Part shown: piece after piece, positions 38,057 to 46,112 of the stretch
How the letters are laid out: each line of letters opens with the position of its first letter
Numbering within the stretch: the stretch's first letter is position 1
Assembly (NCBI GenBank): GCA_963827605.1
Contig: CAWHBK010000002.1
Coordinates: 992,001 to 1,056,000, forward strand
DNA: 64,000 bases
Reading direction: 5' to 3'
Origin: DSYU01 sp963827605
GTDB lineage: Bacteria; Chloroflexota; Anaerolineae; Anaerolineales; Anaerolineaceae
Made by a program: the position numbers and the translations under genes
Notes under the pieces: generated by a model
What the model saw: the letters and a program-made list of their open reading frames with translations, nothing else
Database searches by the model: none
Told to the model about the DNA's origin: nothing

Positions 38057-38245
38057 ATGAGCCCTGAGGATGTTCGAAAGCAGAAAAATCACCAGCCAAC
38101 CAAGTCTGGTTTGAGGCGCACACTTGAAGGAGTTCTGGAGCGCCTGCGTGAAGGGCTTGATAGCCTCGCGGACGATTTACGTCCCCGGCAACAGCCAATA
38201 CCCATCCCGATCCCGATCCCGGTCAGCCGCCCGAGAAGGAGATAA
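38057..38245 (+). CDS. Small basic protein of unknown function (62 aa)
   Basis: A short protein with a charged amphipathic helix (GLRRTLEGVLERLREGLDSL), then an acidic turn and a tail of alternating Pro-Ile (PIPIPIPIPV) ending SRPRRR. I recognise no family. An AAAGG ribosome-binding site, its own promoter and a strong terminator directly downstream support a real monocistronic gene. Its promoter is the likely target of the upstream CarH-like regulator, so it could be a regulatory or stress peptide; this is inferred. Confidence 0.55.
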   Translation: MSPEDVRKQKNHQPTKSGLRRTLEGVLERLREGLDSLADDLRPRQQPIPIPIPIPVSRPRRR

Positions 38246-38267
38246 ACGTATATGCGGTACGAGCAGG

Positions 38268-38310
38268 CAGCTCTCAGGTAGAAAAAAAACCTGAGAGCTG
38301 CTTCGTTTTT
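38268..38310 (+). terminator. Intrinsic terminator of the 62-aa gene
   Basis: 12-bp perfect stem (cagctctcaggt and its complement), a 9-nt A-rich loop, then GCTTCG and five Ts. A clear rho-independent terminator 23 nt after the stop codon. Confidence 0.85.
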
Positions 38311-38390
38311 CGCACGACCCCGGCCTGTGATCAGCCGGTATCTGCCAGGTTACTGCCCGGTTTTCCGTTCGTTCCTGATACAATATTTGC

Positions 38391-39122
38391 ATGACCCAAC
38401 ATAGCGTATTCGATACCCTCATTTTGATTGCGCGCCCGGCCGCCGGGAAAAGTGAGATCATCCACTATTTCAAGAACACGCCACTTGAAGTACGTCCGCA
38501 GCGCTTCCATATCGGAAAAATTGACGAAATCGATGATTTCCCAATGTTGTGGACGTGGTTCGAAGAGGACGACATCCTCTCCCAAATGGGCAAACCGCGC
38601 CTGCACACCACCGTGGACGGATATTTCCGCTGGCCCTACCTGTGGGATGTTTTGATCCGGCGGATTTCCCTGGAATACCAGAAACGCCAGCGCGATGCTC
38701 CATCCGGCCCAGAACCGGTGACCACGCTGGTTGAATTTGCCCGCGGCGTTGAGCACGGCGGCTTCCGCCAGGCGTTCGAACATCTCTCCCCCCAACTTTT
38801 GGAACGCGCTGCGATCCTGTATATCAATGTTTCGTACGCTGAATCGCTGCGCAAAAACCGCCGCCGGTTCAATCCCAACCGGCCGGACAGCATTCTGGAG
38901 CACGGGCTTTCGGATGAAAAAATGGAACGGCTCTACGCGCAGGTCGATTGGCAAGAATTGACCCAGGGCAAAGCAGGCGGTTTCTTATCCATCCAGAGAT
39001 TCGCGGTGCCTTTCGTAGTGTTTGAGAACGAGGATGATGTGACCACCCAGGGCGGCGAAGCGCTGGGTCAACGGCTGGAGAGACTGCTGGGGGATTTGTG
39101 GAACCGCTACCAGGAAAGATGA
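38391..39122 (+). CDS. P-loop protein of unknown function
   Basis: A 243-residue protein with an N-terminal Walker A-like motif ARPAAGKSEI, where the first glycine of GxxxxGKS is alanine, and a patch of acidic residues (KIDEIDDFPMLW). A helical middle holds RPDSILEHGLSDEKMERLY. It resembles small nucleoside or uridine kinase-like ATPases, but I cannot place it in a named family. The ATG lies 6 nt after TACAAT (38379-38384), so the mRNA may be leaderless. It is followed by a minus-strand terminator and short ORF rather than by an operon partner. Confidence 0.65.
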   Translation: MTQHSVFDTLILIARPAAGKSEIIHYFKNTPLEVRPQRFHIGKIDEIDDFPMLWTWFEEDDILSQMGKPRLHTTVDGYFRWPYLWDVLIRRISLEYQKRQRDAPSGPEPVTTLVEFARGVEHGGFRQAFEHLSPQLLERAAILYINVSYAESLRKNRRRFNPNRPDSILEHGLSDEKMERLYAQVDWQELTQGKAGGFLSIQRFAVPFVVFENEDDVTTQGGEALGQRLERLLGDLWNRYQER

Positions 39123-39132
39123 ATGGGTTGTC

Positions 39133-39166
39133 GTTAAAATAGAAGACCGCCGGTTGCCCGACGGCC
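39133..39166 (-). terminator. GNRA-loop terminator on the minus strand
   Basis: Read on the minus strand, a 9-bp stem (39145-39166, with two G-U pairs) closes a GCAA tetraloop and is followed by TTCTATTTTAA. It ends transcription coming from the DUF3048 lipoprotein gene or from the short ORF at 39186-39245. Confidence 0.65.
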
Positions 39167-39185
39167 TCCTATTCGGCTGCAGCAC

Positions 39186-39245
39186 CTACTCGTTAAAAGA
39201 AACGAGGAGGGGTGCTGCAGCCTTGAGCGTGTAACTACTATCCAT
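39186..39245 (-). other. Possible 19-codon ORF or small RNA with strong Shine-Dalgarno and hairpin
   Basis: On the minus strand AGGAGG lies 11-13 nt before an ATG that opens MDSSYTLKAAAPLLVSFNE and ends at TAG. The second half of the ORF forms a hairpin: 12-bp arms at 39175-39186 and 39211-39222, and an inner 6-bp stem CTCGTT/AACGAG. A terminator follows at 39145-39166. The arrangement resembles a leader peptide or a small structured RNA, yet no gene follows on that strand. I know no family for it. The rest of the 298-nt gap is A/T-rich. Confidence 0.35.
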
Positions 39246-39420
39246 TGTTTTGCACCACCTCCTCTTCTATAGGATAGCAACTTAGAAAAATAGAGGCCCC
39301 TGGTTGCTTGGTTTTTAGAAATAAAATTCGTTGGCCTCTTGCATCTATTATCCATTAACCAGACCCGATGTCAAGTCAAGATAGGTTAAAGACACTTAAT
39401 AATCTTCGCCTAAATAAATT

Positions 39421-40692
39421 CTAAGGCACCATATTATGGGTGAAGCGCCAGGAGCCAGCCAGATTGGGCCCCAGGCTGGAAGAGGCGCCGATTACCTCAA
39501 ACCAGGTCTGGCCGGGTTTGAAGGGGAATAAAGAGCCGTCCGGGTTGACCAGCGTTAACAGCGCATCTTTTTTTGCGCGCTGCCAATTGACCTGGTAAAT
39601 TTTGCCATCTCGGGCAATATAGGCCGGGCCGGTGCCGCCCTTATATGTCTGGCCGTCACAGCCGGTGTAAGCGGCGGCCCGGTCATCCAAACTGATGTCC
39701 ACCACTTCACTTTCGGCCGTCTTGATAAAATAGGAGTGGGGCGCGCACAGGGTAACCAGGTTTTCCGCAGCGATCGGCTGCCCGGTCAGGCGATCGGTTA
39801 ATTGCTCATAGATCTCATTCGTGCGGTTCAAATCATTCTGCTTATCCGCGTAGCGCAGATAGCGCCCGCTGGCCGGGTCGTAATCCCAGCGGTTATAAAT
39901 TGCGCCGGAATAGCGAATAAACACCTGGTTCGCCGGCTCGCCGCCGTCCGGCGCTTCAAGCTTGAAAAACATCCCGTCCTGGTTCTGACGGGTATTGTCA
40001 ACATCACGAGTGTTGAGATAATCCAACAAGGCAGAAGTATCGGAAGCCAGCAGATTTTGCCCATTGGGGTCATAGCGACAAACCGCCGGGCACGATCTTG
40101 TGCCAAGTTCCAGGATCAGGCGATTGGCAAAATCCGAGCTGTAAAAGCGGTCCTGTACTTTGTCCCAGGCGCTGCCGTACACGAAAACGGCCTTGTACAT
40201 CTGGACAACATTGACGTCGAAGAAACGCCCCGAACGAATAGGGGCTACCCGTTCGGCGTCGCTGCCATAATACACCGCCGCGAAGCGCGTTGAGCCTTCC
40301 TCGGTGTAATATTCGTAAACCAGGTCGGCCAGTGAAAGGCCCCACTGCGGACGGTTTTCGCGCGGCAGATTCTCCACCTTAATTACCACCGGGCGGCGGT
40401 TCAGCAGCGCGGGATCTTTTACTTCCAGACCGGTCAACGGGTCTACATCGGCGGCGAAATTCCCTGGGCCCCTGCCCTCGGGCGGGTACGCGGGCGTTGG
40501 GGTAAGGCTGGGGACCGGCGTGGGCAGAATGACCGTTTGCGTCACGGTGGGAATGAGGGTAGGCAGCGGGGTCTTCGTTGGCGTCGGTAGAACGATGCTA
40601 GGAACAACCGACGGCGCTACCTGGTTCCTTATCGGGGAACAAGCCGCAACCATCGCGATTGAGATTAGAGTCAGGCAGATTATTTTTTTCAA
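39421..40692 (-). CDS. DUF3048 (YerB-like) lipoprotein
   Basis: A 423-residue secreted lipoprotein: signal peptide with lipobox AAC, a Thr/Pro linker (residues about 35-70), then the DUF3048 region with RPVVIKVENLPRENRPQWGL, ADLVYEYYTEEGSTRFAAVY and IRSGRFFD. The C-terminal half ends with the conserved segment GQTWFEVIG. The family occurs in Bacilli and Chloroflexota; its function is unknown. The start is a TTG preceded by GAGGAGAG at a good distance. It is divergent from the four-gene membrane-protein operon and ends at the GNRA terminator. Confidence 0.85.
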   Translation of the reverse strand: MKKIICLTLISIAMVAACSPIRNQVAPSVVPSIVLPTPTKTPLPTLIPTVTQTVILPTPVPSLTPTPAYPPEGRGPGNFAADVDPLTGLEVKDPALLNRRPVVIKVENLPRENRPQWGLSLADLVYEYYTEEGSTRFAAVYYGSDAERVAPIRSGRFFDVNVVQMYKAVFVYGSAWDKVQDRFYSSDFANRLILELGTRSCPAVCRYDPNGQNLLASDTSALLDYLNTRDVDNTRQNQDGMFFKLEAPDGGEPANQVFIRYSGAIYNRWDYDPASGRYLRYADKQNDLNRTNEIYEQLTDRLTGQPIAAENLVTLCAPHSYFIKTAESEVVDISLDDRAAAYTGCDGQTYKGGTGPAYIARDGKIYQVNWQRAKKDALLTLVNPDGSLFPFKPGQTWFEVIGASSSLGPNLAGSWRFTHNMVP

Positions 40693-40815
40693 GGGGGCTC
40701 TCCTCGGATTGTAATTTGATCATAACTCGAATCTACCATTTTGCCAACCAAACTTTTTATAGGGCGTGGATCATTGAAGCGGTAATGGCGTTTTCTCGTT
40801 CGAATAGGTTTCGTC

Positions 40816-40844
40816 TTGTCTGAAACATGGTAAACCCATATAAT
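40816..40844 (+). promoter_or_regulatory. Strong promoter giving a leaderless or near-leaderless mRNA
   Basis: TTGTCT (40816-40821), a 17-bp spacer and a perfect TATAAT (40839-40844). The next ATG at 40854 is where transcription should start, so the DUF2085 mRNA is probably leaderless. Confidence 0.7.
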
Positions 40845-40853
40845 GAAGATAAT

Positions 40854-41672
40854 ATGGAGAATCCCCCACTGAGGACCGTCCTTCTGGCCCGTTTTGCTTC
40901 GATAAAGGTACTTCTTCTGATTGCCACCGGTCTGGTATTCTTGGGATGGTGGATGAACACCCCTCCAGGACTGCTTGGCAAAGCAGATGCGGCAGGTTAT
41001 GCGGTATGCCACCGGATTGAAGCTCGTTCGTTCCATATTGGAGATCGCCCCATGCCGCTATGCGCACGCTGTTCCGGAATGTACCTGGGAGCGCTGCTGG
41101 GGATCTTGTATCTGGGACGCTATGGTAAACAGGCGGGGATGCCATCCTTAAAAATTTTGATTGTGTTGGGAGCCTTCCTGGCAGCCTTTGGCCTGGATGG
41201 GGTCAACTCTTACCTGCATCTCATTCCAAATGCGCCGGGATTATACCAACCCGAAAACTGGCTGCGCCTGTTAACGGGAACGGGGATTGGGGTGGGCATC
41301 GCGGCCGTACTGGTGCCGGTGGTACACCAGACCCTCTGGCAAACCTACGACAGCCGCCGGGCATTAAACGGCTGGAAGCAATTCTTACCCCTGCTCGGCC
41401 TGGCCGGGTTCCTGGATCTGACCATTTTGAGTGAAAACCCGCTGCTGCTCTATCCACTGGCGCTTTTGAGCAGCGCAAGCATATTTTTGATCCTTACCCT
41501 GGTGTATGCGATTATTTGGATCATGCTTACAAAACGAGAAAACAAATTTGGGCAGGTCCGCGAAATATGGGTTCCGCTGCTGGCGGGGTTCCTGACCGCC
41601 CTCCTGCAAATCGCCGTCCTGGATGCGGGACGATTTTGGCTCACGGGTACCTGGGCTGGTTTTAATCTGTAA
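40854..41672 (+). CDS. DUF2085 membrane protein
   Basis: A 272-residue membrane protein with the DUF2085 signature: VCHRIEARSFHIGDRPMPLC followed by ARCSGMYLG, whose Cys/His residues suggest metal or redox chemistry, flanked by six to seven hydrophobic helices. Function unknown. I place the start at 40854 (MENPPLRTV) because it sits at the expected transcription start of the promoter; an in-frame ATG nine codons upstream lies inside that promoter. It begins a run of four membrane-protein genes with short gaps (24, 23 and 42 nt), each later gene having its own strong ribosome-binding site. Confidence 0.8.
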   Translation: MENPPLRTVLLARFASIKVLLLIATGLVFLGWWMNTPPGLLGKADAAGYAVCHRIEARSFHIGDRPMPLCARCSGMYLGALLGILYLGRYGKQAGMPSLKILIVLGAFLAAFGLDGVNSYLHLIPNAPGLYQPENWLRLLTGTGIGVGIAAVLVPVVHQTLWQTYDSRRALNGWKQFLPLLGLAGFLDLTILSENPLLLYPLALLSSASIFLILTLVYAIIWIMLTKRENKFGQVREIWVPLLAGFLTALLQIAVLDAGRFWLTGTWAGFNL

Positions 41673-41696
41673 TTGTATTCAAAAAGGAGAAGGAAG

Positions 41697-42263
41697 ATGG
41701 AAATCTTAAATATCCTATCCGCCTTTGGCCTCTCTGCCAGCGCCGGGCTGAACGCGTATATTCCGCTGTTGATCGTGGCACTCCTCGGCAGGTTTACCAA
41801 TCTCATTCACCTGGCGAAACCCTGGGACGCGCTTACCAGCTGGTGGGTTATCGGCCTGTTGTTCGTGCTCTCGATCGTCGAATTCTTTGCGGATAAAATC
41901 CCCGCGGTAAACCACATCAATGATGCCATCCAGACTTTCGTCCGCCCGGCCGCCGGGGCGATTCTGTTTGCCGCCAGCGCGAAAGTGGTTACCGATGTTC
42001 ACCCGATCCTTTCACTCGGGCTGGGGCTGCTGGTCGCGGGGGGTATCCATACGGTAAAGTCCGTCGCCGTTCGCCCGGCTGTCACTGCCGCGACCGCCGG
42101 AGTCGGGAATGTGCCGGTGAGTATCCTGGAGGATGTCGTTTCTACGGGGCTTTCGATCGTTTCCGTGATCGTGCCCGTGATCATTGCCTGCTTTCTGATT
42201 CTCATCACCGCCTGGATTATATGGCGGCTATTGTATGGCAAGCCGAATTACAAAAGAGCCTGA
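41697..42263 (+). CDS. DUF4126 membrane protein
   Basis: A 188-residue membrane protein of the DUF4126 family, with the typical start MEILNILSAFGLSASAGLNA, helices around ADKIPAVNHINDAIQTFVRP and the glycine-rich AGGIHTVKSVAVRP. The role is unknown. The ATG at 41697 follows GGAGAAGGAAG; an earlier in-frame ATG adds eight basic residues without support. Second gene of the membrane-protein operon. Confidence 0.82.
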   Translation: MEILNILSAFGLSASAGLNAYIPLLIVALLGRFTNLIHLAKPWDALTSWWVIGLLFVLSIVEFFADKIPAVNHINDAIQTFVRPAAGAILFAASAKVVTDVHPILSLGLGLLVAGGIHTVKSVAVRPAVTAATAGVGNVPVSILEDVVSTGLSIVSVIVPVIIACFLILITAWIIWRLLYGKPNYKRA

Positions 42264-42286
42264 GAAACTACTGACCGGAGGAAAGC

Positions 42287-42631
42287 ATGTCTGAATACCC
42301 ACCTTCCTATTCTGAACAATCCCCTGTTACAGAAACCAATATTTGGGCCATCATCAGCCTCATCGCGGGCATCCTGGGCTGGCTGGGCGTTATTGGCGTG
42401 GGCGGTCTGGCCGCCGTAATTGCCGGACACGTGGCCAAAAGCCAGATCCGCGCCAGCGGCGGCGCCAGCGGCGGGCGTATGGGCGGTGATGGACTGGCGA
42501 CCGCCGGCCTTGTTCTGGGATATCTAAACATTGCTCTAACCATTGTGGGCATTTGCCTGTTTGTTTTGGTTACCATTGGAGTGATTAGCGGCGCAGCCAT
42601 CTGCCCGTTTGTCTTCGGCAATTACCAATAA
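42287..42631 (+). CDS. DUF4190 small membrane protein
   Basis: A 114-residue protein with a polar N-terminus, two hydrophobic helices and the pattern AAVIAGHVAKSQIRASGG, then GGDGLATAGLVLGYLNIALT, which is characteristic of DUF4190. Function unknown. GGAGGAAAGC precedes the ATG. Third gene of the operon. Confidence 0.8.
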   Translation: MSEYPPSYSEQSPVTETNIWAIISLIAGILGWLGVIGVGGLAAVIAGHVAKSQIRASGGASGGRMGGDGLATAGLVLGYLNIALTIVGICLFVLVTIGVISGAAICPFVFGNYQ

Positions 42632-42673
42632 GCTTTTCCATCAAAACCACTATTCATTATCAAGGAGAAGATC

Positions 42674-43072
42674 ATGGACCAAAATCAGAACAACGACCTG
42701 TTCAACTTTGATCAACCACCCCAGAAACCGCAGCCGCCCGAACCTACCCCAGACGAGCCAACCATTTTCTCGGGCGGAGCCCAGGTTTACGAAGTGCCGC
42801 CCAGCCAGCAGCCGGTTGAACCGCCGCCACCAGTCTTTACCCCGCCGCCCCCTTCTTTCACCCCGCCTCCGCCGCCCTACAACCCGCCTCCAACGGCCAC
42901 GGCTCAGCCGCCCAAGAGCAACCGCACGATCTGGATTATCGTGATTGTAGCGGTTCTGCTGTTATGCTGCTGCTGCCTGGTTGTGGCAGGCATCTGGCTG
43001 TATAACAACGGCGATCAATTTATCGAACAGTTTGGCGCCCTGCTGCCAGCAGTATTCCAAATGCTGGCATAG
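42674..43072 (+). CDS. Proline-rich single-pass membrane protein
   Basis: A 132-residue protein whose first 80 residues are very rich in proline and glutamine (repeats such as FTPPPP), then one transmembrane helix with five consecutive cysteines (LLLCCCCLVV), then a 30-residue hydrophobic tail. I recognise no enzyme domain; proteins of this kind often follow DUF4190 genes and may anchor or scaffold complexes. AGGAGAAGATC precedes the ATG. Last gene of the operon, ended by a terminator. Confidence 0.7.
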   Translation: MDQNQNNDLFNFDQPPQKPQPPEPTPDEPTIFSGGAQVYEVPPSQQPVEPPPPVFTPPPPSFTPPPPPYNPPPTATAQPPKSNRTIWIIVIVAVLLLCCCCLVVAGIWLYNNGDQFIEQFGALLPAVFQMLA

Positions 43073-43105
43073 CCCGGCAAAGCGAAAGTATAAAGACAAG
43101 GTTTC

Positions 43106-43148
43106 AAAAAACGCCTGGGAGATGCGTTCTCTCCACCAGGCGTTTTTT
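43106..43148. terminator. Bidirectional intrinsic terminator
   Basis: 13-nt arms AAAAAACGCCTGG and CCAGGCGTTTTTT flank a 17-nt loop with an inner GAGA/TCTC pair. T-tracts appear on both strands, so it serves the plus-strand membrane operon and the convergent DUF402 gene. Confidence 0.9.
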
Positions 43149-43160
43149 ATTTCTCGGCTC

Positions 43161-43640
43161 TCAGGCAAGTATTTCTGCCAGCCGTAATGTGACCGGTTCT
43201 TTAAAAATTTCCTGCAGCTGCCTCAGGGCCGCCCATGCCTGGCTGCGCGTGCCCTCATCCAGGTCCAATGCGGCAAATTCATCTTCATCCAGAACCAACT
43301 GGCGGCCATCCGGGAAGACCAGCAGATCGAGCGCCAGGTCCACATAGGCCACCTGACCCTCCTCGATTTCCGCCGGGCAGCACACGTTACAGTACCAGCC
43401 CTTCAGATGATCGTCATCGCGATCATGCAGTTCGTCAATATTGTACCAGCGGTCCGAATAGTACAATTCGAGGAAGCGGTCGCCGCGGCCAAAAGGGATG
43501 CCGTGAAAATCCATGTCAGCGCGGTTGAAATGGGCTTCCAATAAAACAGCCTCCGACGAGCGCCGCAGCACCTGCCCAGGGTAGCGCCAGACCTCGCGTT
43601 GTTGGGAATCCAGCTTGATCACCACAACCGGCTCGCTCAT
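43161..43640 (-). CDS. DUF402 protein
   Basis: A 159-residue soluble protein of the DUF402 family with the hallmark SDRWYNIDELHDRDDDHLKG, then YCNVCCPAEIEEG and YVDLALDLLVFPDG. Relatives include nucleoside di/triphosphate phosphatases and the N-terminal part of a ribonuclease; the acidic cluster fits metal-dependent phosphate chemistry. Its ATG overlaps the stop of the ABC ATPase gene (ATGA), so it is coupled to that transporter subunit. Whether it acts on thiamine phosphates is an open guess. Confidence 0.8.
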   Translation of the reverse strand: MSEPVVVIKLDSQQREVWRYPGQVLRRSSEAVLLEAHFNRADMDFHGIPFGRGDRFLELYYSDRWYNIDELHDRDDDHLKGWYCNVCCPAEIEEGQVAYVDLALDLLVFPDGRQLVLDEDEFAALDLDEGTRSQAWAALRQLQEIFKEPVTLRLAEILA

Positions 43641-44689
43641 TCCTCCTCCTGTAAAAACTGAATTGCCTCATCGGCCAGCGACAATGTCACTTCCTCACCC
43701 GGAGTAAAGGCCTGGTCCGCCAGAAACGAAAATTCATTGCCGTGGGAACTGCGCAAGTTCAACCGAAAACCATCCGCTCGAAACACGCTATCCTCCACAA
43801 CCCCATGCAGCCGGTTGACCGGGCTCGCATTCGGAGCAAACCTGCCACCACCGGGACGCAGCAGGAGCGTGACCTTCTGACCCACCTGCGCCTGTCCCGC
43901 GTTCGCCCAGACGCCCTGGAAAACACCTTCCTCGGTCTCCGCCTGCAATGGGGATGGACGGACCACCTGCGCGGGAAGCAAGTTAGTGAGCCCCAGGAAA
44001 CGAGCCACCCAGGGCGAGGCAGGGTGCTCGTAAACATCCGCCGGCGCACCCGCCTGCACCACGCGGCCCTGGTTCAATAGAACCAGGCGGTCGGAAATCG
44101 CGAAAGCCTCTTCCTGGTCGTGGGTGACGTAGATGGCGGGCATATCCGTCACATGCAGCAAACGGCGCAGTTCTTCAACCACCTGTTCTTTTAGCGCCCG
44201 GTCCAATGCCCCCAAGGGCTCATCCAGCATCAATAGGCGCGGGCGCGGCGCCATGGCGCGCGCCAGTGCAACTCGCTGCTGCTCGCCCCCGGAAAGATCG
44301 GTCACCCGGCGGCGCGTGAAACCCGCCATATTCACTTGCTCAAGGGCTTCTTGCACCCGTTCGGTAATCTCACGCGGGCGCACCCCATGCATGCGCAGGC
44401 CAAAGGCTACATTTTCCGCTACGCTGCGGTGCGGGAACAGGGCATAATCCTGAAACATCAGGCCAAAATTGCGCCGGTGAACCGGCACGCCGGCCAGGTC
44501 CCGCCCTTCCCACAGCACTTGCCCGCGCTCCGGCTGTTCCAGCCCGGCGATGATACGCAGCAGGGTGCTCTTGCCGCTGCCTGATGCGCCCAGCAAGCAG
44601 ATGGTCTCCCCAACCGCTACTTGAAATGAGACCCCGCATAACAGCGGCTGGCCTTCATAGCTTTTCCAGATATCACGGACTTCCAGCAT
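43637..44689 (-). CDS. ABC transporter ATP-binding protein (thiamine/iron/spermidine type)
   Basis: Importer ATPase of 350 residues: Walker A LGASGSGKST, Q-loop MFQDYALFPH, signature LSGGEQQRVALARA, Walker B LLMLDEPLGALD and H-loop YVTHDQEEA, then a C-terminal TOBE-like region from about 250. The family serves thiamine, iron, putrescine or sulfate uptake. The thiamine permease and binding protein genes lie just upstream on the same strand, separated only by the opposite-strand dehydrogenase gene, so it is the probable ThiQ-equivalent. The ATG at 44689 follows GGAGGGAGAAGGT; a GTG five codons upstream is less likely. Confidence 0.85.
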   Translation of the reverse strand: MLEVRDIWKSYEGQPLLCGVSFQVAVGETICLLGASGSGKSTLLRIIAGLEQPERGQVLWEGRDLAGVPVHRRNFGLMFQDYALFPHRSVAENVAFGLRMHGVRPREITERVQEALEQVNMAGFTRRRVTDLSGGEQQRVALARAMAPRPRLLMLDEPLGALDRALKEQVVEELRRLLHVTDMPAIYVTHDQEEAFAISDRLVLLNQGRVVQAGAPADVYEHPASPWVARFLGLTNLLPAQVVRPSPLQAETEEGVFQGVWANAGQAQVGQKVTLLLRPGGGRFAPNASPVNRLHGVVEDSVFRADGFRLNLRSSHGNEFSFLADQAFTPGEEVTLSLADEAIQFLQEEE

Positions 44690-44784
44690 ACCTTCTCCCT
44701 CCACCTGGGATATGCTACCACAAGCAGATCAAATCGGGGTGCGATCCGGTCGAAAAATATTCTGAAATTTATTTGAATACATAA

Positions 44785-44790
44785 TATAAT
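44785..44790 (+). promoter_or_regulatory. -10 element just upstream of the dehydrogenase gene
   Basis: TATAAT ends 11 nt before the ATG at 44802, in A/T-rich DNA, so the mRNA would have a leader of only a few bases. The -35 (CTGAAA or similar) is weak. Confidence 0.5.
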
Positions 44791-44801
44791 TATTGTAGAT
44801 T

Positions 44802-46112
44802 ATGTCCACAAACCACAACAAACCACGGATTTCGCGTTTCCTGACCGTTCTAGCGAGCCTGGCGCTCTTGCTCTCCGGGCCCTGGAACCTGCGTACTGGG
44901 GCTGCCCAACAACCCCAAAACAACCATTTCTACCTGCCATTCGTTCAAAATACCAAGGAATTGCCACCCGCGGACGAATCTACGCAGCGCATCAGCCTGC
45001 CGGCCGGCTTTGCCATCCGGGTATTTGCCGCTGGCCTGACCAGCCCCCGGCTGATGAGCGTTGGCCCGGATGGATGGCTGTATGTGGCCTTGTTCTCTAC
45101 TGGCGAAATCGCGCGCCTGCCTGACCGGGACAATAACGGGCTGGCCGACGGCGTGGAGATTGTCGCCAGCGGGCTGAACTTGCCGCATAACCTGGAGTGG
45201 TTTAACGGCTGGATGTACGCAGCCGAGAATGGTCGGATCGAGCGCCTGGCCGACCAGGACGGAGATGGCATTTACGAGACCAGGCAGCTGGTGACGGATA
45301 ATATTCCTGGTCAGGGCGGGCATGCTTCGCGCACGCTCCATTTTGGGCCGGACGGCAAGCTGTACGTCAGCGCGGGTTCAAGCTGCAATGTGTGTGAAGA
45401 GACAGACCCGCGCCGGGCCGCGATCCTGCGGTTCAACCCGGATGGAAGTATTCCGCAGGATAACCCCTTCGCCGGCGACCCGGATCCGCGCAAACGCCCC
45501 CTGTGGGCCTGGGGACTGCGCAACAGCGTCGATTTTCTATGGACGCCAGGCGGGGCATTATGGGCCAGCACAATGGGCAGCGATCTACTGGGCGACAATG
45601 TGCCCCCGGAAGTGATCCTGGATGCGATAGCAAAGGGCCAATGGTACGGCTGGCCGTACTGTTACAATCCAAAGGTAGGCCTCAACGTGCCGGTGCAGCC
45701 GCAGGCGCCCGACACGCGCCAGCCCCTTCCGGCCGGTTTGGATTGCAGCCAGGCGGTGCCCGCGCTGCTGACTGCCCCCGCGCATTCCGCCCCAATTGGG
45801 ATGAGCGGCGCGGCAAAATCTGGCTTCCCCGCCGGCTATCAAGACGATGTGTTCGTCGCCTACCACGGCTCGTGGAATTCGAGCGATCCGGCCAATTACC
45901 GGGATTGCAAAGTTGAACGGGTGATCGTCGAAAATGGAGCCGTGGTGGGCAGCGAAACGTTCGCAAACGGATGGCGAGCGGCGGATAAGCTGTGCGGCGA
46001 CGCCGCCACCTGGGGCCGCCCGGCGGGCATCACGTTTGGCGGGGACGGCGCGATGTATATCTCGGATGACAAAAGCGGGCGTATCTATCGGGTGGTCTAC
46101 ACCGGGCCGTAG
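44802..46112 (+). CDS. Secreted PQQ-type sugar (sorbosone/glucose) dehydrogenase-like protein
   Basis: A 436-residue exported beta-propeller protein. The signal peptide is about residues 1-36 (ending near TGAAQQ). The propeller shows LPAGFAIRVFAAGLTSPRLM, PDGWLYVALFSTGEIARL, HASRTLHFGPDGKLYVSAGS, LWAWGLRNSVDF and the final GAMYISDDKSGRIYRVVY. This pattern matches soluble PQQ glucose dehydrogenase and sorbosone dehydrogenase relatives, many of unproven activity. It lies in antisense orientation inside the thiamine transport locus and its stop codon directly abuts the permease stop, with no bases between. It has its own promoter. Confidence 0.82.
   Translation: MSTNHNKPRISRFLTVLASLALLLSGPWNLRTGAAQQPQNNHFYLPFVQNTKELPPADESTQRISLPAGFAIRVFAAGLTSPRLMSVGPDGWLYVALFSTGEIARLPDRDNNGLADGVEIVASGLNLPHNLEWFNGWMYAAENGRIERLADQDGDGIYETRQLVTDNIPGQGGHASRTLHFGPDGKLYVSAGSSCNVCEETDPRRAAILRFNPDGSIPQDNPFAGDPDPRKRPLWAWGLRNSVDFLWTPGGALWASTMGSDLLGDNVPPEVILDAIAKGQWYGWPYCYNPKVGLNVPVQPQAPDTRQPLPAGLDCSQAVPALLTAPAHSAPIGMSGAAKSGFPAGYQDDVFVAYHGSWNSSDPANYRDCKVERVIVENGAVVGSETFANGWRAADKLCGDAATWGRPAGITFGGDGAMYISDDKSGRIYRVVYTGP

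Noticed and set aside
38200..38225. Short tandem repeat (Pro-Ile codons) considered as a phase-variable tract
   Set aside because: The unit is 6 nt, so changes would keep the frame, and there are only about four copies.
39175..39222. Structured hairpin considered as SRP RNA or 6S RNA
   Set aside because: The conserved SRP loop motif is absent and the element is too short for 6S RNA; it fits better as a leader-like or 3'-end structure on the minus strand.
42830..42900. Proline-codon-rich repeat considered as a tandem repeat or CRISPR-like array
   Set aside because: It is an in-frame Pro-rich part of a membrane protein with irregular units and no spacers.
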